Assembly: GCF_030463565.1 (NCBI RefSeq)
Contig: NC_134649.1
Coordinates: 3,917,501-3,981,500 of the forward strand
Direction of reading: 5' to 3'
Origin: Pelecanus crispus
Taxonomy: Eukaryota; Chordata; Aves; Pelecaniformes; Pelecanidae
Length of the DNA: 64,000 nt
This document shows, in pieces, positions 41,701-48,727 of this stretch. Both the position numbers and the translations under genes were made by a program. Within the stretch, counting starts at the first letter, position 1. Every line of letters starts with the position of its first letter. The notes below the pieces were generated by a model. That model was not told the DNA's origin and ran no database searches. It worked only from the letters and a program-made list of their open reading frames with translations.

Positions 41701-42842
41701 TGGCATCTTAATCAATCCCCATGGGGACGGATTATTGGGGTGTGATCCCACGGATGTGAAAACCTACCCGTGCAGGAGAAGCACCGCTGCCCTTACTCCG
41801 AGTTAAACCCATCCCAGGCAGAGACGGAGGAGGAGGACAGACTTGGGGAAGGCTGCTAGGTACGTGGACATGGCCAAGCTTGCGGTCTGACCGAGGCCCA
41901 GCTCCAGTACGGAAGTACAACACCCCAGCAAGAGTCAGCACAAGGTGGCCTGAGCAAGCGTGGCATTTGAACAAGCCCGACTCTGCCAGCACTCGTCCTC
42001 CGGCAGCGCCAACATTTGCCCGTCAGCCTCACCCGCCCGGTTAGAAAGTTTAAAACCCCGGGAGCTCTCAGGATGCTCTGTCCGGGCGACTGACGGCAGC
42101 TCCGACACAGCCGGGTGAGCGCAGAAGGCAACGGGGGGGGACTGCTTGGGCAAAGGGACCCCCATCCTCCGGGTCTCCATTCCCGGTCTCCGTTTCCCCT
42201 GTCGCCGGACCCGGGCGGAGCGAGGCTGGGGATGTCCCAGCGCTGGCGGAGGCCCCAAAAAAGCCCAAAGTGACTGGTGCTGTCCTCCGCCCCCAATTCC
42301 CGGCTGGCAGCGAGGGGCTCCCGTCCTGCCCTGGGGGTGCCGAGCAGCCCCATCTCGCCCCGGGGGGTCCTGGAGATCCCCGTCCCGCCCCGGGGGGGTC
42401 CCGAACAGCCCCGTCCCACCCCGGGGGGTCCCGAGGAGCCCCGTCCCGCCCCGGGGGGGTCCCGAGGAGCCCCGTCCCGCCCCGGGGGGTCCCGAAGAGC
42501 CCCGGCCCGCCCCGGGGGGGTCCTGAAGAGCCCCGTCCCGCCCCGGGGGTGTCCCGAGGAGCCTCGTCTCGCCCCGGGGGGGTCCCGAGAAGCCCCGTCC
42601 CGCCCCGGGGGGGTCCTGAAGAGCCCCGTCCCGCCCCGGGGGGGTCCCGAACAGCCCCGTCTCGCCCCGGGGGGGTCCCGAACAGCCCCGTCCCACCCCG
42701 GGGGGTCCCGAACAGCCCTGTCCCGCCCCGGGGGGGTCCCGAACAGCCCCGTCCCGCCCCGGGGGGTCCCGAACAGCCCCGTCCCGGGCGCTGCCCTCCC
42801 CGTCGCGCCCTGCCCGGTGCCGGCGGCACTCACTTGCTCCAT
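16472..42842 (-). CDS. PLEKHO2: PLEKHO2, whole gene model (six coding exons, introns included in span)
   Basis: Spliced model: 42842-42834, 37052-36900, 30476-30360, 22942-22838, 20291-20193, 17713-16472. All introns are GT-AG and all junctions are phase 0, giving 574 aa. The assignment rests on family features I recognise: an N-terminal PH domain (about residues 22-121, with GWIKKSSGG, WKDRY and the C-terminal helix Trp110 in EKESWIKAL), the linker HVTRDRV...RRPPTR, the post-linker SDGILRLDLD, VPDKLKVAW, and the C-terminus AVEQLRQATQVLQE...LVTLYRRSAP. These are hallmarks of PLEKHO2 rather than its paralogue PLEKHO1/CKIP-1. Human PLEKHO2 is about 490 aa, so this copy is longer, mostly in the acidic linker. 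In mammals the protein is a PH adaptor linked to macrophage survival and cell-death signalling; the role in birds is inferred. It is the only gene I can support in the window. Confidence 0.95.
17714..20192 (-). other. PLEKHO2: PLEKHO2 intron 5
   Basis: GT-AG intron of about 2.5 kb. It contains a 16-bp poly-T run (about 19641-19656) and, at 17786-17823, a 37-bp motif also present in intron 3. No other exon or RNA gene is recognisable. Confidence 0.85.
17786..17823 (+). repeat. 37-bp motif shared between introns 5 and 3, copy A
   Basis: Carries GACCCGCACAACCAGCATGG followed by CAAGTAAGGGGTTA. It matches 24786-24825 with about five differences in 37 bases and the same orientation; similarity stops abruptly at both ends. 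Origin unknown. Confidence 0.55.
20193..20291 (-). CDS. PLEKHO2: PLEKHO2 coding exon 5 (residues 129-161, basic linker)
   Basis: 99 bp, 33 codons, acceptor TTGAAG|GTG and donor GAG|GTAAGT, phase 0. It encodes VKVDESLSLDHVTRDRVKM then THGRRPPTRSHLKE. The HVTRDRV and GRRPPTR blocks are shared by PLEKHO2 and, in related form, PLEKHO1, where this basic stretch lies just after the PH domain. The donor is a perfect GTAAGT. The segment is rich in Arg and Lys and could add to membrane or partner binding; that is inference. Confidence 0.95.
20292..22837 (-). other. PLEKHO2: PLEKHO2 intron 4
   Basis: GT-AG intron of about 2.5 kb. I see no recognisable repeat, coding exon or RNA gene in it; the open frames present have no protein-like pattern or conserved motif. 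Confidence 0.85.
22838..22942 (-). CDS. PLEKHO2: PLEKHO2 coding exon 4 (residues 94-128, end of PH domain)
   Basis: 105 bp, 35 codons, acceptor TTGCAG|GTT and donor GAG|GTAAGAGG, phase 0. It encodes VHDIKFQASTVEEKESWIKAL followed by NEGINRGKNKVFDE. This is the last beta strand and the C-terminal alpha helix of the PH fold; Trp110 is the near-invariant helix tryptophan of PH domains. NEGINRGKNK is identical to the human PLEKHO2 segment. The exon was identified by the protein match and two clean splice sites, since it has no Met-initiated frame of its own. Confidence 0.95.
24235..24350 (+). repeat. Weak MIR3-like relic
   Basis: CACAAATTACTTT, AATTATCC, GGTGGGGAGGTGAGATACAGAGAG is reminiscent of the MIR3 core and tail, but alignment by eye is patchy. 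Confidence 0.3.
24786..24825 (+). repeat. 37-bp motif shared between introns 5 and 3, copy B
   Basis: Carries GACCCTCACAACCAGCATGG followed by CAAGCAGGGAGTTA, the partner of 17786-17823. It may be a fragment of an unlabelled dispersed repeat. Confidence 0.55.
27381..27479 (-). mobile_element. CR1 LINE 3' tail fragment
   Basis: On the plus strand it begins CATAGAATCACAGAATG, then TTTAGGTTGGAAAAGACC and GTCCAACCATTAACCTAA, ending near ACCATGTCC: the reverse complement of the avian CR1 3' end. About 100 bp, 5'-truncated. Confidence 0.93.
30360..30476 (-). CDS. PLEKHO2: PLEKHO2 coding exon 3 (residues 55-93, central PH domain)
   Basis: 117 bp, 39 codons, acceptor CTGCAG|GAT and donor AAG|GTAGGA, phase 0 at both ends. 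It encodes DEQKCIETVELESYDKC, RALLKKKNRFILI and HSPGKK, the middle beta strands of the PH domain, nearly colinear with the human protein (QKCVETVEL, CQDLRALLK, RFIL, SPGNK). Eight bases inside the exon end lies a second in-exon GT (GTAAGA) that resembles the donor consensus at least as well as the one used in this model. Only the outer donor keeps the reading frame and the conserved Lys-Lys/Val join. Confidence 0.94.
33641..33722 (+). repeat. MIR/MIR3-like SINE relic
   Basis: GAGGATCTCAAAGCATTTTA, ACAAATCACTTT and TATCACTTTACCAGGGGCAAAATG follow the MIR3 order (ATCTCAAAGCACTTTACAAA ... CCCATTTTACAGATG). Diverged. Confidence 0.5.
34993..35080 (+). repeat. MIR-like SINE relic, relatively well preserved
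   Basis: CTCAGTTCCCCAATTGTAAG, ATGGAGACAGCAACACTGCC, CTAACTCACG and GATAAATACAGTAATA match the MIR core-to-3' order (CTCAGTTTCCCCATCTGTAA, ATGGGGATAA, CTACCTCAC, GATTAAATGA). It is antisense to PLEKHO2 in intron 2. Confidence 0.65.
36900..37052 (-). CDS. PLEKHO2: PLEKHO2 coding exon 2 (residues 4-54, start of PH domain)
   Basis: 153 bp, 51 codons, from acceptor CTTGCAG (minus strand) to donor GAG|GTATGG. It encodes a short charged leader (DTKEEVSEKPKSAP), then the first PH-domain strands: GWIKKSSGGFLGLWKDRYIQL and QLVVYEDE. Within the beta1-beta2 loop, Lys27, Lys37 and Arg39 fit the K-Xn-(K/R)-X-R pattern of phosphoinositide-binding PH domains, so membrane recruitment by phosphoinositides is plausible. 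The similarity to human PLEKHO2 (WIKKSSGG, WKDRY) is very strong. Both ends are phase 0. Confidence 0.95.
37476..37635 (+). mobile_element. CR1 LINE 3' end fragment
   Basis: TTCAAAAAACGGGTATATGT, GGGACATGGTTTAG, TGGTTGGACTGGATGATCTT, TTTTCCAACCTAAACGATTC and then three ATTCTATG-type terminal repeats. This is the untranslated 3' end of CR1 in plus orientation, 5'-truncated, ending at the microsatellite-like tail. Confidence 0.95.
39550..40150. promoter_or_regulatory. Secondary CpG-rich patch in PLEKHO2 intron 1
   Basis: By eye, roughly 35 CpGs fall within about 480 bases of approximately 68% GC, a density that meets usual CpG-island criteria and contrasts with AT-richer DNA on both sides. At about 39904 on the plus strand there is a strong donor-like GCGAG|GTGAGA. 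It could be an alternative PLEKHO2 promoter, an antisense start or an enhancer; the sequence alone does not say. Confidence 0.4.
42319..42790 (-). repeat. GC-rich minisatellite, 30-31 bp unit, about 15 copies, in PLEKHO2 intron 1
   Basis: About 15 full units and a partial one, directly repeated. Each reads roughly CCCGTCCCGCCCC, then six or seven G, then TCCCGAACAGC on the plus strand. Variation is mainly in G-run length and in the AACAG/AGGAG/AAGAG tail. The array ends 43 bp from the exon 1 donor. On the PLEKHO2 sense strand each typical unit spans four G-runs separated by loops of 1, 2 and 6 bases, which fits the canonical G-quadruplex pattern; it also carries GGGGCGGGA, close to Sp1/KLF and E2F sites. 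Because most units are 30 or 31 bp with no stops, long spurious frames run through it on both strands. Confidence 0.95.
42834..42842 (-). CDS. PLEKHO2: PLEKHO2 coding exon 1 (codons 1-3, Met-Glu-Gln)
   Basis: Only nine coding bases, read on the minus strand as ATG GAG CAA, followed directly by a consensus donor GTGAGT (42833-42828). The start context is GCCCGCCATGG, a near-perfect Kozak site with G at +4. The frame joins in phase 0 to exon 2 (DTKEEVSEKP). This matches the short acidic N-terminus of human PLEKHO2, which also reaches the PH domain within about 20 residues. The exon sits in the most CpG-rich part of the window. Such a short coding segment would be missed by ORF-based gene finding; the start was chosen because exon 2 has no upstream ATG with an acceptable context and acceptor. 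Confidence 0.85.
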
Positions 42843-43180
42843 GGCGGGCCGGGGCCGGTCGCTCCTCGCCGCCCGCTCAGGGGCTCCGCCGCCCCGCTGC
42901 AGCGCTCGGCCCCGGGCGGGCGGGCATGCCGGGCCGGGCCGGGCCGGGCCGGGTCGTGCCGAGCCGGGCCCCGCGGCTCTCGCCTCCGCACCAACTTCTC
43001 GGGCAGCAGCAGCGGCGGCGGCAGCAGCCCCAGGTTTCCGGCGGCTCCGGCGCTGCGAGCGAGGAGGCGGGGATGCCCCCGCCGCCGGCCCCGGCCCCGC
43101 CTGGCCCGGCCCCCCCCCGCCTGGCCCGGCCCCGGCCCCGGCCCCACCCGCCACGGGCGTGGGGCTGGGAGCCCCCGGGA
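42843..43180 (-). promoter_or_regulatory. PLEKHO2: PLEKHO2 5' UTR and CpG-island promoter region
   Basis: The sequence directly upstream of the start codon is extremely GC- and CpG-rich, with several GGCGGGGC-type Sp1/KLF boxes on the minus strand (for example around 43090-43120) and no TATA box, as expected for a dispersed CpG-island promoter. It also holds a GGGCC pentamer run (42926-42953) and a GGCCCC-rich stretch (about 43090-43145). The transcription start is not visible from sequence and probably lies within this interval. Confidence 0.65.
42926..42953 (+). repeat. GGGCC pentanucleotide run in PLEKHO2 5' UTR/promoter
   Basis: About five consecutive GGGCC units just 85 bp upstream of the start codon, probably in the 5' UTR. 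It is a short GC-rich microsatellite, prone to length change and secondary structure. Confidence 0.85.
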
Positions 43181-43270
43181 CGGGCTGGGGGCAGTGGGGA
43201 GGGCTTGGACTGAGCCCAAGGGAGGGGGGCCGTGGGATGAGGGGGGTCCCTGGGGTCAGGCTGTGGCTGC

Positions 43271-43460
43271 GGGGTGGGACATGGGCCGTGGGGTGGGACG
43301 GGGTACCCGGGGGTGGGACAGGGGATCTGGGGCGGGACAAGGAGCTTGGGGTGGGGAAGGTCCCCAAGGGCAGGCAGGGTCCCCAAGGGCAGGCAGGGTC
43401 CCCAGGATCAGCTAGGATCCCCAGGGATCACCTAGGGTCCCCAGCGATCAGGCCAGACCC
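43271..43460 (+). repeat. Two adjoining degenerate 19-20 bp G-rich tandem repeats upstream of PLEKHO2
   Basis: From 43271 to about 43358 there are five copies of a unit beginning GGGGTGGGAC with variable tails. From about 43359 to 43460 there are five copies of a second unit based on GGTCCCCAAGGGCAGGCA, the first two almost identical and the rest diverged toward CCCCAGGATCA. Both lie 430-620 bp upstream of the start codon, at the edge of the CpG island. Confidence 0.8.
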
Positions 43461-46400
43461 CCCTCGGTAGGACAGCGTCCCTGGAATCGGCGGGTCCCCA
43501 GGGCCAGGCAGGGTCCAGGGTCCTGGGGCACAGGGTGGGACAGTGTCCCCGGGGCTGGGGGTCAGGCGGGGCCCCAGGAGCAGCAGGACAGGGCACAGGG
43601 TGCAGAGAGGCAAGGGATGCCCTCATGGGCACCATCGCCGCGCTCCGGGCATCGCGAAGCCCGTGCGGAGCAATGCCCGGGGCTCGGGTCCACGTGGCGG
43701 CGTGGCTCCCTCGGCCACAGCGGTGGCTCCTGGCAGCAGGGTGGTCTCAGGACAGCGGGTTTCGGCAGAGGGGTGACGCAGTTCCTTAGCCCAAGGAAAA
43801 CAGCTGGGGAATGGTCTTCGGTGGGAGAACTGGTTAACACAACTAGTCACGCTCGGAGCTATTGTTCTCCACTGGTATTCCGCTTTGCAGACTTTCTGCT
43901 TCTATTTCAGGCCTGCTGGAGGGCTCGTGTACCCAACAGCCTGCCTGTTTTTTCTTCTAATTATTTCAGTCAGTCTAAAAAAAGATATTACCTCCTGCTG
44001 CAAACCTTGGCTCCATTGTTCTCAGCAGAGAAGATAAGAAGGAAAGGAGAAGAAAAGTCTTGACGCCCATTACCTCCAGGTTAAATGCTCTTCTGCATAG
44101 GTAAGGCAAGTGCTGGGAGGAAAAGCAGGCGACAGCTTTTGCTAACCAGAGGTGGAAGAGACACCGGAGCATCCATCAGGGCTGGCTGCCCCCATCCTGC
44201 AGGGCCAGGGGTTAATGGAGGAGCCGGGAATCACCCTGGGACACACCAGGGTTTGAAATGAGAAATCCTGGTGCTGTCAAGGCGCGTTGACAGGGAAATG
44301 ATTGCTGTGTCAGCAGAAAGACATCCCGCACGGGGTGGGGGGGAGGAAGCCGCTAATAGATGTGCTGTGATGAATCTGGGTTTTGACAAGAGGCCGAGGT
44401 GCCGAACACACTCGGAAAAGCGAAGGGAGGACAGACGGGGTCTAACTGGCCGTCACCGGTGTGAGTGGGGAGAGAGAACAGCACGGGGGGGACATGTCGT
44501 GCCTGCCACCGCGGTCAGGGCATTGCCCAGGCACCGCACTCGCCCTCCTTCTCCTCTCAGGGTTTTGGGGCAGAACCCCCCTGTTTATTCCACTTTCACA
44601 AGGCTGCAAGAGCAGCTGGGGCTGAGCCAGGACCGGAGCTCCTAAGAGCAACTACGCACAAATAATTATTAGCGATAATTAGCAGAAGCACGCTGATGGC
44701 GTCTCCTTCGTACCAGCTGAGCTCTGGGTTTGGCAAAGGCTCCGGTCTTGCCGAGATGATCCCCTTGTTGTGTAAACACTTTCTGTGGCTTCCCCTGCGC
44801 CTCCTCCATGGCTGAGAGCCACATCGGGCAAAGCAAATGCTGCTACGAGCGCCGGCGATGGCATGGAGGGGCCTGGCCAGTGGCCGGGGGTTTGTGAGCA
44901 TCCTTCAGATTTCTCCTTTACCCGGCACAACAGGCAACCTCTGAAAAATTTGACCAGAAAATGGTGACTGGTCATCATCATTCAGAGCCGTCGCCGAGCT
45001 GGCGTTAGCTCTCTGTCACCTAACACCAGGTGGGAGCTGGTTTAAAAACATCTTTTCTTTGTTTAATTTTCCAAGCCCTCAAACCGGGGCTTCGGGTAGG
45101 GAGCGGGAGCATCCCAGCTCAGCCACAGGCTTCGCCAGTGGGTGCGTGAGAGCAAGGCAGGGTGCAGCAGTGCCGAGCTCAGCTGCGGGACGGTGCCAGC
45201 CATCATGAAGTGAATTACTGAAAAAAGGTGCTATTTTAGCCAGGCTTTCAAAGTGACAAAAAAAACCCCCAAAGTACCAGAAATGTTGTTCAGTGTTCTC
45301 TGTTTTCCTGGCAGGGCTGGCGGGGGGGGTGAGGGGAAACCTCTGGCTTTATAGATAGGGTGTGGGCTGTGGTTCCAACTCTCCTGGAAAATTTTAATCG
45401 GTGAAAAAGTGAAGAATATTTTTAGCATGCCATCAACGTGCGTGTGAGGACGCGTGTGCTGTAAGAGCATGCGACGCGGAGGCCGCATCCTCGTGATTTA
45501 TCGGCTCTCCTCACCCTTGCAGGCAGACCCAGAGAAAGGCACCGTGACCCCGCTGGCAGGAACGCAGGAGCATGGGGGCCTGTTGTCTGCAAGAGGCATG
45601 AAGGGATGATGCTCGTTGCATGAGGACACGGAGGCTGGTCCAAAAAATGCTGCGGGGAGAAGCATCGGGCACGCATCTGCAGCTGGGGTTGGGCTGCCCC
45701 TTCGGGGTGGGACGCGCTGCCAGGCCGCTTGTCTTCTTCGTTGATAAGAGGTGGTGCAACACTGCTCCGGCAAAGTGACGGAGTCACGAGTGACACCGGG
45801 GAGGTTGGGCTGGTGAGTCACAAAACCAAGGAAGCTCATCTGCAAGGGGACCCGTGAGTCCTCCTGCTCTGCACCTCAGCGGCTGCTTTTGGGGTCTTGT
45901 GAAACTCAGGGGGCAGGATGCAGAGGAGGATGGCAATGCCAGCAAGCCCGGGATTGGGAGCTCTGGCCGCAGGGGCACGGCTGCCTCGAAGCCGCTCAGG
46001 GCCCAGTTGGGACTGGGATGGGTGGGGAGTCCCCCCCCCTGCCCTCCCAATGTGGGCAAACCCGTCTCTCCAGCCACAGGCACCACATGAGAGAGCTGTG
46101 GTCGCCATCATGTCTACCTGCCATCCTTTCCCTGCTCCGGGCAGGGAGCTCTGGCTCCTGCATCCAGCCCGAGGTACCTCATCACCGGGGTCAGCCACTC
46201 CACCTGCTCCCACCTTGGTTTCCCTCTGCCTCAAATGGCAATAACCCATCTCCAGGGCGCCGTGAAGCCTAGTTCATTAGCGCCTGGCTTCGTTAAATGC
46301 TTTGAGCAGGGCTAGAAGGGCAGAGGCTCATTATGGCGATTGCCCTGTTATCTGCTCAGCAGCGGGGAGGAGGACATGGACATGCCGGCGAGGCTGGGAG

Positions 46401-48517
46401 CCAGTGTTGGGCTCAGGGTGGCCGTGGGGCTCCTGTCCTCAGCTGGAGGAGAAATCCTCAGCCCCTTCACGTGCATGACAAATTAATGTGGGTATTCTTA
46501 ATTTGATCTATTCGGTTGGGCCTAAAATAAGGAGGCCCAGACAAAGCGCTGGGTCTGAATGGATGCCCAAGGGTAGGGCTGAATTCAGGCTCTCGATGCC
46601 AAGTAGAGCCCGTGGCACCTTCTCCTTACAGCTGCAGCACGTTGGTGAGGATAAACCACTCCTCAGGTGGAGTGCAATCCTCTAAACTACCTGTGCTAGA
46701 CAAGAAATGTGCAGGTGGCCTCATCCTCAGGTGATGCACAGGGAATTAGCAGCAGCAAAGGCTGGAGGAGATGGGAGACCACAGGCATGGGGCTAGTGTG
46801 GAAGAAGGGCTCTCCTCCCCTCTCCACCTGCTTTCTGGGCTTAAATCTTATGTTTCACAGACAAGCCGTGTGAAAGGATGGTATTTCCAGCCACAGTCCC
46901 TGCTGCGGTGAGGCAGTTGGAATTAGCATGCCTGGTTTGGGGTTTGGCCAGTAGCTCCTGGCCTGCCGAGGTCCTGGTTTTACCTGTTTTCCTCTGGATG
47001 CGCCACTGCAGGCCAGCAACCTCAGCCTGGGCTCACAGCGGGGACAAAGCAGACCTAAAACTGTGGGCAAGGAGGTCACTTGCTGGGGAAAAATGGGGGA
47101 GATGGATGGCTTAAATTATCTTAAAACCAGCAGTGAGTTGAAGGAACGTGGCCAAGCCCTGCAGCATGATGGCAAGTGGGCAAATGAGCAATGCTGCTTT
47201 GTGCTTTCTTCTTCATTTCTGTTTGAAGTCACCATTAGCAGTAAGCCCGGCCGAAAGGCAGCAGGTGCGGGCTGGAAGAGGTGCCCGATGATGCCGGAGC
47301 ATTGCTGCCGGTGTCCAGGTGACGGCCACGTCCCTGCACGGGCAGGATGGGTGGGAGGGGGTGAAGCAGCTGGTGGGCGAGGGCTCGGGGCAGCTCTCCT
47401 GCTCCGTTGCTGCATGGGAGCAGCGCAGGGCTGGAATAGGAGGTGGCTTGGATGAGCTATCCCAGTCCATGCTGCTTTTAATCCCCACATCTTTCGACAC
47501 CAGGGATGTGCCCCACATCCTGCAGGCTAAACCCAATCCCTGTGTAAATGGTCTCGGAGCAGCTTCCCACATCCCTCACCGCATCGCCCCGTGCTTGGGG
47601 CAGTTGCCTCTGGGATTTCCCAACAGCTCTGCGCCGTTCCTGGCCTTCACCGACGTCTCCAACAGTGACAAAGTATGCCAAAAATAACCCTCCCTCTCTG
47701 CTGCTCTGGCAGGAAGGTGGGATATAAACACACTGGCTGTTTGTTAGTGTTAGCGCTTGCCGGGCTTTCAAGCTGGGCTGGGTTTGGGGGGGATCGCTTC
47801 CTGCTCCCCAGCCCCGATCTCCTGCTGGCTCCCCGCTCCATCTAGGCAGGGGAGTTCCCCAAAACACCTCTTCCTTGTGCATGCTGCTTCGAGATGAGAA
47901 GGCTGCAGCCCCGGAGGTGCCGGAGGAATTTTTCTGGGTGAGTTTAAGGTAAGGCAGCATCTCTGGGTGCATCGCAGCCACCAGCTTTCCTCTGTGCACC
48001 TATTCGTCTGTGCAATGCATGCAGCCAGTGGGATCCTCCTGGAGCTGCGGGTACATATACACGCAGGGAAACAGCAGAAGGCGTTAAATCGATAGTTATG
48101 CTTAAATCAATATTCTGATTTATGCTCCTGTCCTAGCAATGCCACCTTCCTTTGCCCCCTGGTTTGAAGCCACGGACCCCAGTGGCAGAGTCTGAGCCAC
48201 GTTTCTGTTGTGAATGTGGATTTTGGCAGGTGTGCTGCAGGATTTGGGCTGATTTTTCCTGCGGGGAAAAAAAAAAAAAAGCCAAAATGAAGCAACAACC
48301 TGAACATGGCTGTGGTCTGTGAACCGAGCGACATGGTGAGACCGGTTCCCCAAAATTGGGTGTATAAAAGAGCCTCAGCAGTTGCTCCTCGCTGGTCTCC
48401 TTATTTTGGGGTCACAGGATGCTCTTTCCTGGCTTCCTCTCTCATTCCTGCCTTTCCCAGCACCACCTGAGCCCAAGGCTTAATCCTGGCTCCTTAGTTC
48501 CCAGCCTTGGTCATTTG
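43461..48517. other. GC-rich 5' flank of PLEKHO2, no gene seen
   Basis: No recognisable exon, RNA gene or interspersed repeat. Many short open frames on both strands reflect high GC content. In mammals PIF1 and RBPMS2 lie on this side of PLEKHO2; I see no helicase or RRM exon here. Confidence 0.55.
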
Positions 48518-48612
48518 AATCATAGAATCATAGAATCGTTTAGGTTGGAAAAGACCTTTAAGATCATCCAGTCCAACCATTAACCTAACGCTGCCAAGTC
48601 CACCACTAAACC
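48518..48612 (-). mobile_element. CR1 LINE 3' tail fragment
   Basis: Plus strand reads AATCATAGAATCATAGAATC, then GTTTAGGTTGGAAAAGACC, CAGTCCAACCATTAACC, GCCAAGTCCACCACTAAACC: a reversed CR1 3' end. Confidence 0.95.
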
Positions 48613-48686
48613 AATTAAAGGGAGAGTAGCAATTTCGTGTTTCCTGGCTCGGTGGCTGGATTATTTTTAATGAAAGTAAAAACTAG

Positions 48687-48727
48687 GAATCATTAAGATT
48701 GGAAAGGATCTCTAAGATCATCAGTCC
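48687..48727 (-). mobile_element. Short CR1 3' tail fragment of a second subtype
   Basis: GGAATCATTAAGATTGGAAA then GGATCTCTAAGATCATCAGTCC. The GGATCTCTAAGATCATCAG form differs from the neighbour 75 bp away (AAGACCTTTAAGATCATC) but matches the copy at 55855, so it is a separate insertion of another CR1 subtype. About 40 bp. Confidence 0.85.

Larger units (their letters stand above)
37053..42833 (-). other. PLEKHO2: PLEKHO2 intron 1
   Basis: GT-AG intron of about 5.8 kb. It holds a CR1 3' segment (37476-37635), a CpG-rich patch (39550-40150) and the 30-bp minisatellite (42319-42790). First introns with CpG-rich patches often hold enhancers or alternative starts; none is proven here. Confidence 0.85.

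Noticed and set aside
41856-43470. Long open frames on both strands (503, 397 and 381 codons) near the PLEKHO2 start
   Set aside because: They are chance frames through the 30-31 bp minisatellite and CpG island, giving Pro/Gly/Arg-rich repeats. They overlap the real exon 1 and have no domain or splice support.
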